Source of the DNA: Alisma plantago-aquatica
Taxonomy: Eukaryota > Streptophyta > Magnoliopsida > Alismatales > Alismataceae
Assembly (NCBI GenBank): GCA_963693085.1
Contig: OY856412.1
Location: 1,413,094,394-1,413,158,393, forward strand
Reading direction: 5' to 3'
Length of the DNA stretch: 64,000 bases
This document shows, in pieces, positions 26,401 through 36,559 of the stretch (position 1 is the first letter of the stretch; every line of letters starts with the position of its first letter). The notes beneath the pieces are model-generated. The model did not search any database. It saw nothing but the letters and a program-made list of their open reading frames with translations, and was not told where the DNA came from. Position numbers and translations under genes: made by a program.

Positions 26401-26772
26401 CATTATTTTCAATTTCTTTCTTAATAAGGAAATACTTAATTGGTCTTTTCTTTTCTTATTGCATTCTCTATGCAACTTTAGACTCCTTGGGTCCCAAGGA
26501 ACCCAAGAGGCACGAAATCCAACTTTGGATTGCATTCCTTTTCCTTCTAGAGGTTTCTACCTCATCTCTCTTTTCTCAACAACTCAATTATTCATTACTT
26601 AATTGAATTTCCTTGTTATTGGGCCCAATAGCCAATAAAGCCCACAAATCAAACAACAAGGCTATTTTAAATGAAATTCATTTATTCACACAAATTATAT
26701 CATTATTTGTCCAAATATCTTTAATATAATTACATTTCTCACCAAAAGAACCAAAAATTTGAGGTTGTAACA
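23415..26772 (-). repeat. Element B LTR 3
   Basis: This 3358-base LTR begins TGCAATGACCCC, a mutated version of TGTAACGACCCC, and ends GAGGTTGTAACA. It carries the same internal landmarks as LTRs 1 and 2. CTAAC follows directly. Confidence 0.93.
25603..25616 (-). promoter_or_regulatory. Putative TATA box of element B LTR 3
   Basis: This is the third copy of the CCCTATATATAGGG palindrome, at the equivalent LTR position. Confidence 0.5.
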
Positions 26773-27057
26773 CTAACAATGGATGTTACACCCCTAAGAA
26801 GGTAGCCGACACATCATCCTAGCTGATAAACTGCTACTCTACTTTGATATGGTGTCTGATACCCTATCTTAGAGTGGATTCCTGATACCTTGAAGGGAAA
26901 ATAGATACCCTATGTGGGAACCTTAGCCAATATCATTTGGTGGTGTTTGCAATACACCAAGTTGATGCTAGGCCATATGAGATGATGTGATACTCGATGG
27001 AGTAGTTGTAAGCATGATGTGAGAGTTATATCCCTATAAAATTTATCTTATAACATG
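26773..27057 (+). repeat. Element G 5' LTR, fragment 2 (between B and the hAT-like element)
   Basis: It starts with the right CTAAC target duplication (26773-26777) and then matches 36306-36559 of the G 3' LTR. It ends with ATAACATG (27050-27057), the left target duplication of the hAT-like element. No gene. Confidence 0.88.
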
Positions 27058-28013
27058 TAGAGATGAGCATTGGGTCAGGTTATATCGGGTTTTTCCTGTC
27101 CCAAACCCAAACCCACATTTTAAAGCGGGCCACGGGTCGGGTTCGAGCCCAGATAAAATTGAAAAATGTCAGCCCATATCTGATCCATACAAGAATTCTG
27201 AGTTTTAGGTCATATTCGTGCTTGCCCATATAACATTTAATGATAAAAATTTTCTAGATCTAACTTGATAACATGAAAACTGAATTAGTATGATATGTAT
27301 TTTGTGATCAACCTTCAAAAGAATGTATATGCACTTTGTGATATGTAGCCGGAATATGTATACCTTAGTTGTGTGATCCCATAAAACAACGAAAAGGATA
27401 TTGAAAGAGTACAAATCATTTTCTCGTACATGTGAATGTATGGGACTTAAAAAATCAATGGAGTCCACAATGTTGTGCCTTTTTGTTTCCTCATCCTATA
27501 TGTATATACAATGAATGGAAGGGAAAAAGATCATTTGTCTCATACATGCGGTCATATGAGAAAAAAGATGAGCATAATCTACTATGCACTAAGCAAAAGA
27601 TCATTTGTCTCCTACAGGTGGACACAATGAGATCAAAACAAAGAAATCAAGTACATCTATTCATGTCAATGATGGCTATCTTACTAGTATCAATTCACTA
27701 ATCATGTTGATTGATTACATAGTATCCATTTTTCCATTGGTTAGGTACATACTACATATTGCATCAAGAAATCTGTATGTTTTTCTTTCAGGACAAAGAT
27801 AGATGTATACACATATAATGTACATAAAATCTAATCTGGGCATTCGGGTTTTTGGGCCTGGGTTACCTCTTCCCGTACCTGGCCCAAATAAAATATGGGT
27901 TTAAATTTTGGGCCCGACCCACCCATATTATAAATCAGGTTTGGGTCTGGATCGGGTTATGTGGGTTGGGTCATGGGTCGGATAGGGCCGGTCCAACCCG
28001 ATGCTCATCCCTA
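27058..28013. mobile_element. Non-autonomous hAT-like DNA transposon, 956 bp
   Basis: The ends are inverted repeats of about 17-19 bases with a mismatch or two: TAGAGATGAGCATTGGGTC on the left, and the reverse complement of TAGGGATGAGCATCGGGTT on the right. A perfect 8-base duplication ATAACATG flanks it (27050-27057 and 28014-28021). The terminal sequence and 8-base duplication fit the hAT superfamily. The subterminal 150 bases at each end are rich in GGGTCGGGTT/AACCCGACCC-like words, while the middle is AT-rich. The open frames inside are short and show no transposase motif. The empty site is present in the G 3' LTR at 58414-58421. Confidence 0.92.
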
Positions 28014-29699
28014 ATAACATGTGTCATGATGATAAAGAAAGTGATAACCTAAGGGTGGTTGTTGATCCAACCTTGTAAACCCTAATCAGGTAAAGTGAAA
28101 CCCTAATTGTAAAACGTATGGCATTAATCCTCTGAGATAATGATGTTGATGATGCTTCGCCTTCTTGTTATCAGTTTCTAACCATGCAGGTGACACTAAT
28201 TAATGTACATAGCCATGTATGAGCTATGATGGTTATGATGTGATGGACATTGGTCCTTGTGATGTACATTGGTCCTTGTGATGGACATTGGTCCTTGAGA
28301 TAGACATATGATGAATAACAAGCATAAAGAGACATGGTGTGATCCTTATATGTTTCAGTGTGTGCTAGTGTTTGCCTCGAACCCTAATCTTGTAGAAGTT
28401 GTTTAGAGGTTGTACGTTGTGACATGATTGATGCGTAAAGATGTTAAATTGACCTAATTAATCAAGTGGAATCTAATAGTGTAGTTTACCCTGTGCCATA
28501 GATCCATTCCACTGTCAACTTCATTGTTGGATGGTGAAATGAGTTTAACTCAGAGCACATATTTTTGAATATGTGGGGTACAAGTTGAGTAATTCCTTAT
28601 ATCCTTAAATACATAATGTGTGAGATGACCATGCGTGAGTCGATCTCATTGAGGTATGGATGGCCATGCGTATAATGGCCATGCGTGAGCCTATTCTTCT
28701 AGCACCATACCCATACCAAGGTGGGCTAATTATGATTATATGTGGATGGCCATGCGTGAGGCAATCCCTAAAATTGAATTTATGTCATTGTGGTAGTTGA
28801 CTGATATGTCTCTATAATGTTTTCTCTTGTACTGACTAAGAGGTGTGGTGAGGTCGTGGATTCCAGCTCTTCCATTGGACCTTATGTGGTACTAATTTTG
28901 ACTTATAATGTGGTCGGTTGGATTTGGGTAGTATGACTCAAATCCTTGGGGCATAATGAAATACATAATCAGCGGTGTAGTATAATTGTATAGGATCAAA
29001 TACAAAAACATTGGTTTAGGCCTTGCTTGATCTTTATACAATGTTTTGATAGAAAATATACATGTTCTTCATATTACTTTTAAATTATTAAGATGTTTCA
29101 TAATTCAACAGTAACTACCCTTCCTGTTAATAATCATTGCCTGATTGACATAATTGTAATTATACTGCTTCTTAGTTATCTTATTTGTGATGATAATAGA
29201 GTTGGTGGTGAGTTATATCTCCCGTTGAGATTTGGAATCTCACCCCATAGGTTTCCCACACCCTTTTTAGGTGGACAAGCACGAAGAGGTAGAGATCATA
29301 TAGAGGAGGTTGAGCAGCAGTAGCTAGAGGAGCAGTAGCTGATAAGACTGGATGTTCTATTAGATGTCTTTTATTGGTAGAGTACTCGAGTCTTCCCTAT
29401 ACACTCGGGTCTTTGGGAGCATTTTTTAGATGTTTTGCGAACATGCTTTCGTTATGTGCCCTTTGTATATCAGATATGACGGAATCATGTATATATGTTC
29501 TAGAATAGTGCTTTCGTTACAGGTTGACAACATGCCTTGTGAATGCTTTGAGGCATGAAAGGACTTATGTGTAAAGGTTCTTTCTATATGGATGTTTTAT
29601 GAAGAAGGTTTTAATTTTTAGTGTTTTCTGATAATACACTTGTTAATCTTTGAGGTTATGTTTTGAGTAATCTCGCTTTGTGTGGCGTGGGGCATCACA
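28014..29699 (+). repeat. Element G 5' LTR, fragment 3 (3' part of the LTR)
   Basis: It begins with the right ATAACATG duplication and matches 58414-60053 of the 3' LTR. It ends GGGGCATCACA, just before the primer-binding site. It carries three to four tandem copies of a roughly 20-base word GTGATGGACATTGGTCCTT at about 28238-28310, and several GGCCATGCGTGA words at about 28630-28765. The open frame at 29093-29323 has a partly matching partner in the other LTR and is not a recognised gene. Confidence 0.9.
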
Positions 29700-29707
29700 G
29701 GATAGGT

Positions 29708-29719
29708 TGGTATCAAAGC
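29708..29719 (+). promoter_or_regulatory. Element G primer-binding site (initiator Met tRNA, one mismatch)
   Basis: TGGTATCAAAGC lies nine bases after the LTR end. It differs by one base from the usual TGGTATCAGAGC. Confidence 0.85.
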
Positions 29720-29835
29720 TTTAAGTTTGCTGAGTCTACAAGGACCTAGGACTAGGGTTTGTGTCTATTCTAGTGTCCTCCAGTCTGTCTTATAGTCACT
29801 TCTTCTTATGTAGAAGAATAAGAGAAAGCTTAAAG

Positions 29836-31039
29836 ATGTCTGGAGAACACAAAGAACATGCTGTCGAGAGAAGTGTTACTGCACCAAGTAGTGGTGCAAG
29901 GAAATAGGCACGAGAAGATTGGGTGCTTGAAGTCCCCCAGTTCGATCCAGCCATGATAGAAAACCCTATCTTTCAATATTTTTTGGGCAGTTTATGGCAA
30001 TGATGACTCATATGGTGGACATGATGCCTACACCTCAGCCTAGGGCACCCATCCCTCATACTGAATCTTCAGGCACTCAAAAGACTTTTGAGCGGCTTCA
30101 CCGTGTTGGAGCGGTTGAGTATGATGGAACAACTGACCTGGAGGATGCAGATATGTGGCTGATTGAGCTTGAGAAGGCTTCCATGATCCTGAGTATCCCT
30201 GAAGAGGATAAGGTTAAGCATGCGGTGTACCTCCTAAGAGGGATTGCTGGTCATTAGTGGGCCATAGAAGAGGATAAGAGACCCGATGTTGTGGTTGGTT
30301 GGGAGGAGTTTTGACGAGAGTTTGTGAGTCGGTACTTTCCTTAGATGTATCTTGATAAGAAAATCAATCAATTTGAGAGGATTCGATAGGCATCCATGAC
30401 GATTAAAAAATATGAGGCAAGGTGTATGGAGTTGTTGAGGTTTTGTCCTCAGATGGTAGTGACGAAGGACGAAAAGATTTGCCAATTTGAGAAGGGTTGA
30501 ATGCTAAGTTGTCTACCACAAATGCTTCTTTGGAGAATCAAAAGAGGCTTACTGAGTTTGTGGAGTCGGTTCAGAGGATAGAACGATCTGTAAAGGAGAA
30601 GAGATAGGAAAGTACCAAGAAGAGGTCTACAGAGTTTTAAAGGTAGTTGTCTGGTGGCTTTAAGAAGCCGAGGTTTTCTGCACTGCCAGCGTCACAAAGG
30701 ATTAGTGCTTCGACACAGTGGTCACCAAGTAAGGGTAGAGGCTATAGTTTTCTGCCCTTAGGAGCCCAGAGTGTTGCATCAACATAGGTGATAGGACCAC
30801 CTAGAGCTTGGTAGGAGAACAAAATGTGTTATAAGTGTGGACAAGTTGGCCATACCAAACTATTCTACCCAGTAAAGGATGATGAGGTGACCAAACAACC
30901 AAGGCTCAGTAGGGCTCGTAGAGATAGCAGAATAGTGGTGCATGAGGATGAAGATGTGGCCAAGCATCCCAAGATAGATTGTCTACTCAAGGAAGCAGAG
31001 GACAAGAGCGACAACATGCAACATATAGATTCTATGTGA
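29836..31039 (+). pseudogene. gag: Element G gag (broken)
   Basis: This would encode the capsid/nucleocapsid polyprotein that packages the element RNA. The likely start is the ATG at 29836, about 130 bases after the LTR. A TAG follows at codon 24 (29905), and the frame shifts near a T-run at about 29975. The capsid region follows at about 30000-30600, with a VGAVEYDGTTDLEDADMWL-like stretch and RYFP and YEAR motifs typical of gypsy gag. The nucleocapsid zinc knuckle begins at 30824 (CYKCGQVGH), but its last ligand, normally Cys, reads Tyr. The frame used changes at least twice, and several TAG/TGA codons interrupt it. The end is at 31039. Confidence 0.85.
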
Positions 31040-31059
31040 TGAGTCATCCGAATGCGGTG

Positions 31060-31569
31060 GTCAACCTATGAGAGGTGACAGGTCAGATGGAATTATTTCA
31101 TTTTGATATGTCTTCTTCATGCTTTATATTTGTTTTGGTTGACCCAGGTGCTACACACTCTTTTATCGCACGTGAAGTGCTTCGTAGATGTTCTTTTCCT
31201 ATTAGTCATAAGAAGAATAGTTTTTTTCTAGAAACCCTATTGGCCAATTCTGCAATGTTGTAGGATGTGTGTCCTTCCTATGCCCTTTCCTTTTCAGGAC
31301 ACAACATTCAAGTGGACCTCATACCACTTGATATGCATGGATTGGATATGATCCTTGGAATGGACACCCTGGAGAAATATAGAATGGTCTTAGATTGTAG
31401 TTCTAAGAAAGCAATGTTTGTAAATGGTAATGAGAGATGGATCTTCCAAGGAGATAGGAAAGATTCTCCTGATGTGTCTTGTATCATCTATGGTAGAAAG
31501 GAAGGCTCTGAGATAAGGTTGCGAGGCATTTTTGGAACACATGGTGGATATAGAGGTGAGGAATCCTAG
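31060..31569 (+). pseudogene. pro: Element G aspartic protease (broken)
   Basis: This would be the retropepsin-like protease that processes the polyprotein. The active-site motif DPGATHSF is at 31141-31164; DPGA in place of D(S/T)GA occurs in some Tekay-type elements. Downstream are LIPLDMHGLDMILGMDTL (about 31318-31371) and a LDCSSKKAMF-like stretch, conserved features of the C-terminal half of gypsy proteases. A TAG at 31261 splits the domain within one frame. A frame change follows at about 31530, before the linker to RT. Confidence 0.85.
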
Positions 31570-32493
31570 TATCCAGGAGGTGCTGGTAGTTAGAGAGTTT
31601 GAGGATATGTTTCTAGAAGAGTTTCTAGGTGTTCCCCAACCTTGTGAGATTGATTTTGAGACCAATCTGGTTCCTTATACGCAATCCATAACTGAGACAC
31701 TATATAGGATGGCACCAACAAAGATGGAAGAGTTGAATAGACAATTACAAGAACTTCTTGACAAAGGTTTCATCCTTGGGGTGTCCCAATGTTGTTTGTG
31801 AAGAAGAAGGATGGGTCTATGAGGTTGTGCATAGATTATAGGCAGTTGAACAAGGTCACAATAAAGAATAAGTATCCCTTGCCAAGGATAGATGATCTGT
31901 TTGATCAGTTGCATGGTGCAACAGTGTTCTTGAAGATAGATCTAAGATCATGATATCATCAGTTGAGGATCAAGGAGGATGACATACCTAAGTTAGCTTT
32001 TAAGATGAGGTATGGTCACTATGAGTTCATTGTTATGCCGTTTGGGCTGACCAATGTACCAGCAACATTCATGGATCTGATGAATAGGGTGTTCTAACCG
32101 TTCCTTGATCAATTTGTGGTGGTCTTTATAGATGACATCTGGATATATAGTCATGATAGTCCACAACATGAACAACATCTTCGTCAGACATTGACAGTGT
32201 TGAGACAACACCATCTCTATGCCAAGTTTAGCAAGTGTGATTTCTGGTTGAGGGAGGTAGCTTTCTTGGGGCATGTTATATCTACAGAAGGAGAACACAT
32301 AGATCCTAAGAAGGTGGAGTCCATGATAGAGTGGGAACAACTAAAGATGACAACAAAAGTGTGCATTTTTCTAGGTTTGGTAGGATACTATAGGAGGTTC
32401 ATTAAGAATTTCAACGTTGTTGCCCTACCCCTAACAAAGTTAACAAGGAAGGATGTACCATTCATTTGGGACAATAGGTGTCAACATGCTTTC
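31570..32493 (+). pseudogene. RT: Element G reverse transcriptase (broken)
   Basis: This would be the RNA-dependent DNA polymerase. In order one sees the PYRMAP-type entry (here LYRMAPTKMEEL), the [10 protein letters not shown] motif near 31825, [12 protein letters not shown] near 32035-32070, and the catalytic FIDD at 32125-32136, which is normal for this lineage. The thumb has FLGHVIS and a GLVGYYRRFIKNF motif. At about 31775 a small deletion with a frame change removes a few residues before PWGVPMLF. From there to 34479 the whole of pol lies in one frame, broken only by stops: here a TGA at 31951 and a TAA at 32095. Confidence 0.9.
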
Positions 32494-33060
32494 TAGACGT
32501 TGAAGGAGAAGTTGACAAGTGCACCAGTTCTGGTTTTTCCTGAGCAAGGAAAAGGGTACTTCGTCTTTCGTGATGCATCTAAGAATGGTTTGGAATGGGT
32601 GTTGATGCAGGACAAGCAAGTGGTTTCTTTTGCTTCTTGAAAGCTTAAGAAACATGAGGAGAATTACCTAACTCATGATTTGGAGTTATCTATAGTGGTT
32701 CATGCTTTGAAGATTTGGAGGCACTACCTGTATGGGGAGAAGTGTCAAATCTTCATAGATCACAAGAACTTGAAATACATCTTTTCACTATAGGAGTTGA
32801 ATATGAGGCATCATCGTTGGATGGAGTTGATCAAAGATTATGACTGTACGATTGATTATCATCTACAAAAGGCAAATTCCGTAGCATATACATTGAGTAG
32901 GAAGTCTTCATCCTCATCCATGGATAAAGGTCAGTTGAGTTCTTTGATGTGTCACAAGCGAGACATGTTGGTCTCCTTGTGTCACATGAATGTCAAGTTA
33001 GAAGTCTCCTTGTTAGTCAGTTTGTTGGCACAATTACAAGTGAAGCCTATGCTGAGATAG
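32494..33060 (+). pseudogene. RNH: Element G RNase H (broken)
   Basis: This domain would degrade the RNA strand of the hybrid. Motifs are APVLVFPE, then FVFRDASKNG with the first catalytic Asp, [12 protein letters not shown] with the Glu, [10 protein letters not shown] with the next Asp, and the RWMELIKDYD block. Stops occur at TAG 32494, TGA 32638 and TAG 32791, all in the pol frame. The tail after 32900 is the variable linker to integrase and ends in a TAG at 33058. Confidence 0.87.
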
Positions 33061-34275
33061 AAGATCAGAGAACCTCAATAGACAGATATTGTGATACAAT
33101 AGATTATATTAGAGTTCAGTAGTGAGAAGTGTGATGGTTTTCACGAGATGGAAGATGGTACAATTTGTTATCATAATAGGATAGTGGTTCCTAATGCAGA
33201 TAATCTAAGGAAGATGGTGTTGGAAGAGGCTCATTCATATATGTATGCTATGCATCTAGGTAATACAAAGATGTACCACAACTTGAAGGATATGTATTGG
33301 TGGCCAGGATTGAAGAAAGATGTAGCTAAGTTCGTCGTTAGATGTGTAGTATGTCAACAAGTCAAAGATGAGCATCAAAAGCGTGCAAGAATGTTGCAAC
33401 CGTTGCCTATACCTCAGTGGAAATGGGATCATGTGACTATGGATTTTTTGGTTGGTCTTCCTAGGACAACCAAAGGGTATGATTCCATTTGGGTGATTGT
33501 TGACAGATTGACCAAGTCAGCACATTTCCTTCCAATAAAGACAACATTCATAGTAGAAAAGCTTGCTCAAGTCTATGTTGATGAGATAGTGCATTTGCAT
33601 AGTGTTCCAACAACTATCGTGTCTGATAGAGGTCCTCAGTTTACAAGTCACTTTTGGGAGCGATTGCATACAATTTTGGGTATGCAATTGAAGTTCAGTA
33701 CTGCTTTCCACCTACAGACAGATGGTCAATCTGAGAGGACCATCCATACTTTGGAGGATTTGTTGAGGGCATGTGTTCTTTAGTTATCAGGAAGTTGGGA
33801 TATACACCTCAGTTTAATAGAGTTCACCTACAAAAATAGCTATCAGAGTAGTATTGACATGAAACCTTAAGAAGTGTTGTATGGGAGATGTTGCAGATCT
33901 CTATTGTGTTGGTACAAGACAGGTGAATATCAACTTCTTGGTCTTGAGCTTGGGTAGAAGACAACAGAGAAGATAAAAGTAATCCAACAACAATTGAAGG
34001 TATCACATGACAAATAGAAGTCATATGCAGATAATCATCATAGACCCTTGGAGTTCTAAGTGGGAAACAAGGTATACTTAAAGGTTTCTCCTTGGAAGGG
34101 TGTTCTAAGGTTTTGGAAGAAGGGTAAGTTGGCTTCCAGAAATATGGAACCTTACCCATTTGTGAAATGTGTTGGGAAGGTGGCTTACCGGCTAGAGTTG
34201 CCACCTAAGTTGTACATGTTACATCTAGTGTTCCATGTCAGTATGTTAAGGAAATGTCATCCAGATACATAATTA
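33061..34275 (+). pseudogene. INT: Element G integrase (broken)
   Basis: This would insert the DNA copy into the genome. The HHCC zinc-binding domain is complete (H, H, then CVVC, from about 33226 to 33362). The core keeps all three catalytic acids: Asp in TMDFLVGLP, Asp in IVSDRGPQFTSHFW, and Glu in TDGQSERTI. The longest stop-free stretch is 33148-33783, so the catalytic core itself is intact; a TAG at 33781 ends it. The C-terminal region, with GNKVYLKVSPWKGVLRF and FHVSMLRKC, runs to about 34272 through several further stops in the same frame. Confidence 0.92.
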
Positions 34276-34479
34276 GTGTTACAACATGTGGAGGTAGAGC
34301 TTGATGAAGATGTGACCTATGTAGAAGGTCCAATGTTGATCCTTGATCAGAGAGTGAAGAAGTTGAAAAAGAAGGACCTTGTGCTTATGAAAGTTCTTTG
34401 GCATCACCCTGGTGTTGGGGAAGCCACATGGGATCTCGAGGAAGAGATGAGGAGGAAGTACCATTTCCTTTTCTCTTAG
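34276..34479 (+). pseudogene. CHD: Element G chromodomain-like C-terminus
   Basis: After the stop at 34270 the pol frame continues as an ELDEDVTYVEGPMLILDQRV stretch and then VLWHHPGVGEATWDLEEEM. This is the C-terminal block of Tekay/Del chromoviruses, a group II chromodomain thought to steer integration to heterochromatin. The frame ends at the TAG at 34477. Assignment to the lineage rests mainly on this block. Confidence 0.82.
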
Positions 34480-34517
34480 GTTTTTGAGGGTGAAATCCAT
34501 GTTAGGGGTTTATGGAT
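34480..34517 (+). other. Element G 3' untranslated segment
   Basis: This short spacer between the end of pol and the 3' LTR contains the purine-rich 'gttaggggtttatgga', the best candidate for the polypurine tract. Confidence 0.5.
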
Positions 34518-36559
34518 TGTAAGGACCCTGACCCATGTTTTGGGATAACCCTATTTGATTTGCTTAAGTATGTTACTTAGCTCCTTGCTCTAATCATTTG
34601 ATATTTAACTAGGGCATGTTGGAGGCTTGAGTTCCTTGTTTGAGCTGGTTTGCTTGATGTTTGTGTTTTGTAGAGAGGTTTTGGTGCAAATTGCAATTTA
34701 CCCAAGTTAGGGGTTGATGTGCAAGTTTTCCACCTCTAGTGTGTTCCTTCTATTTCTTGGCATCATCTAGAGGAGTGAGAAAGAGATGGACACCTGGTTG
34801 AGTGGTGACATCCTTGGTGATGTTTTGCACTCATGTTTTAAGTGTATCTTACACCTAGGAGTGTTGTCTCGGGCTTGAGAGCACTGGAAGTATCTTAAAC
34901 CTGGGAGTGTTGTCTCAGGCTTGAGAGACCTAGAAAGGCCTTGTATTGATTGTAGGTGTCTTGAGGAGACCTCCTATTGGTTTTATGGTGGCTAGAGATG
35001 TACCATATTGGTTTGTGGCCCTAGGGTTTCATCCCTATCAGTTTGTGAAGGGAGGAGGGGAAGTGTATCAGACTTGACTTAGGAAGGAGGCTTAGTGGGT
35101 GAGCTATAGCTCTTATCACCTTGTTGCATGGTGTTGCATGTGGCTCTTTCTTTGTGGACATGTGTCATCTTGGGTTCTTTGGTGGTGACACCTTTCCTTT
35201 ATTCTCTCTTTCATCTCTCTAGTATATATATATATATCTATTTCTCTCCATGCAAGAGAATCCTTTGGCCATCTTTGCTTTCCTCTTCCTTGGTGGACGA
35301 TCTTCAGCTTGTGGAGTGCTCTCCCTTGGATCTTGGTGGATGAGCCTAAGCTTGTGGTGTGCTACTTTCATCTTCTACCTTGGTAAGACATGGTCGTTAG
35401 TTTTCTTCTTTTCTTCTTTCGTCTTTATTCTTCTTGGACATGGACCTTATTTGCTTCTCCTTCCCTCTCTTGCTCTCTCTTAACCTTAGTTCTATCTTCC
35501 TTCTTGGATGTGTTGTGGAGATCGAGATAGGAGGATCTTCTTCTACCTTGATCTTGGGAAGCTTAGAGTTTGGTGGTGATCCTTGAGGTGGGTTATATAA
35601 CTCTTAACCCTCTTTTTTATTATGACCTTTTACTTGTTATCTTGCTCTTGATCTATGGCTTGATTATTGCTTGCATGCTAGTCACTTTTCCTTGGTAGCC
35701 TTGTGTTCTATTTTGGAAAACGAGTTTCTTAGTTGCTACTAGCGTTACACCTTATTTTGCCTTGTTTATAATGCTGTCTTGAGGTTGAAGATGAGTAGGA
35801 CGAAACATAGGAGGAGGCCGATATGCAAGGTGAACCGAGATGCTTGGTTAGGCTGATATGTTAGTACTAAAAGATAGGCTTGGGCATCATTGTGCCTTGA
35901 GAGGTCATCACTACCTGTGACACCTCTGGACATTACTCCTGTGGCAAGTCATCATGTCCTAGCCTGACAACATGCTTTACTAATGGCTTAGAAATGATGT
36001 GTATGGTTGTTGTTATGCTAGATTATCATTACCGTCACAGTTGGGTCGTCATGCCTTGAAGAAGTCGTTGCCCAATGCATCCCTGATAGCCCGTCATGGT
36101 TGACGCATTACTGACACTAATGCCTTGTTATCCTAACAAGCTAGCGCATTGCCCACTACCTTTAAGACCCGTTACACCTTGTTTGGTGATGCCTGATACA
36201 TTGACATTACCCAATATGCCGACGTCGTTATGCCTTGATGGAATTGCCCAATATACCTAGTTGACCGACACCCTCTCCTTAGGTGAGGTGGCCTGATACA
36301 CTAACCTTGGATGTTATACCCCTAAGAAGGTATCCGACACACCATCCTAGTTGATAAACCGATACTCTACTTTGATATTGTGGCCGATACCCTATCTTAG
36401 AGTGGATGCCCGATACCTTGAAGGGAAAACCGATACCCTATGTGGGAACCTTCGCCGATATCATGTAGTGGTGTTTGTGATACACCAAGTTGATGTTAGG
36501 CCACATGAGATGATGTGATACTCTATGGATTAGTTGTAAGCATGATGTGAGGGTTATAT
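34518..36559 (+). repeat. Element G 3' LTR, left part
   Basis: It begins TGTAAGGACCCTG. From 35808 it matches the G 5' LTR fragments. It holds two near-copies of a TCTTA...GGGAGTGTTGTCTC...GCTTGAGAG unit at about 34845-34925, and many CCGATAC/CTGATAC words at about 35815-36480. A single CTAAC at 36301 is the empty site of element B. It ends at the TATAT target duplication (36555-36559), where element H was inserted. No gene. Confidence 0.9.
35223..35236 (+). promoter_or_regulatory. Putative TATA box of element G 3' LTR
   Basis: A TATATATATATATA run about 700 bases into the LTR is followed by a CT-rich leader ('tttctctccatgcaagag'). That would place transcript start near 35260. Inferred from position only. 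Confidence 0.45.

Larger units (their letters stand above)
8048..26772 (-). mobile_element. Element B: tandem Tekay-type gypsy array, LTR-internal-LTR-internal-LTR
   Basis: Three near-identical LTRs (8048-11410, 15734-19097, 23415-26772) alternate with two near-identical internal regions (11411-15733, 19098-23414). One pair of CTAAC duplications flanks the whole 18.7 kb array and none lies at the inner LTRs. Reversed primer-binding sites at the right ends of the internal regions, and a reversed polypurine tract ('ccttcccctctt') at their left ends, set the orientation as minus. Reverse translation of the internal regions shows decayed integrase and chromodomain-like motifs of Tekay/Del elements. 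The array most likely arose by unequal LTR-LTR recombination between copies of one insertion. Confidence 0.92.

Noticed and set aside
8048..26772. Tandem array of about 7.7 kb units as a satellite
   Set aside because: The unit is LTR plus internal region with retrotransposon signals and outer target duplications, so it is a recombined retroelement rather than a satellite.
27205..27701. Transposase remnant in the hAT-like element
   Set aside because: The frames are short, overlap on both strands, and show no hAT dimerisation or zinc-finger motif.
29093..29323. Small host gene in the G LTR
   Set aside because: The partner frame in the 3' LTR (59442-59633) ends differently and there is no family match. 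It lies wholly inside the LTR.
32125..32136. FIDD in G and FMDD in H as mutated RT active sites
   Set aside because: Both variants are usual in their lineages (FIDD in Tekay-type, FMDD in Athila-type).
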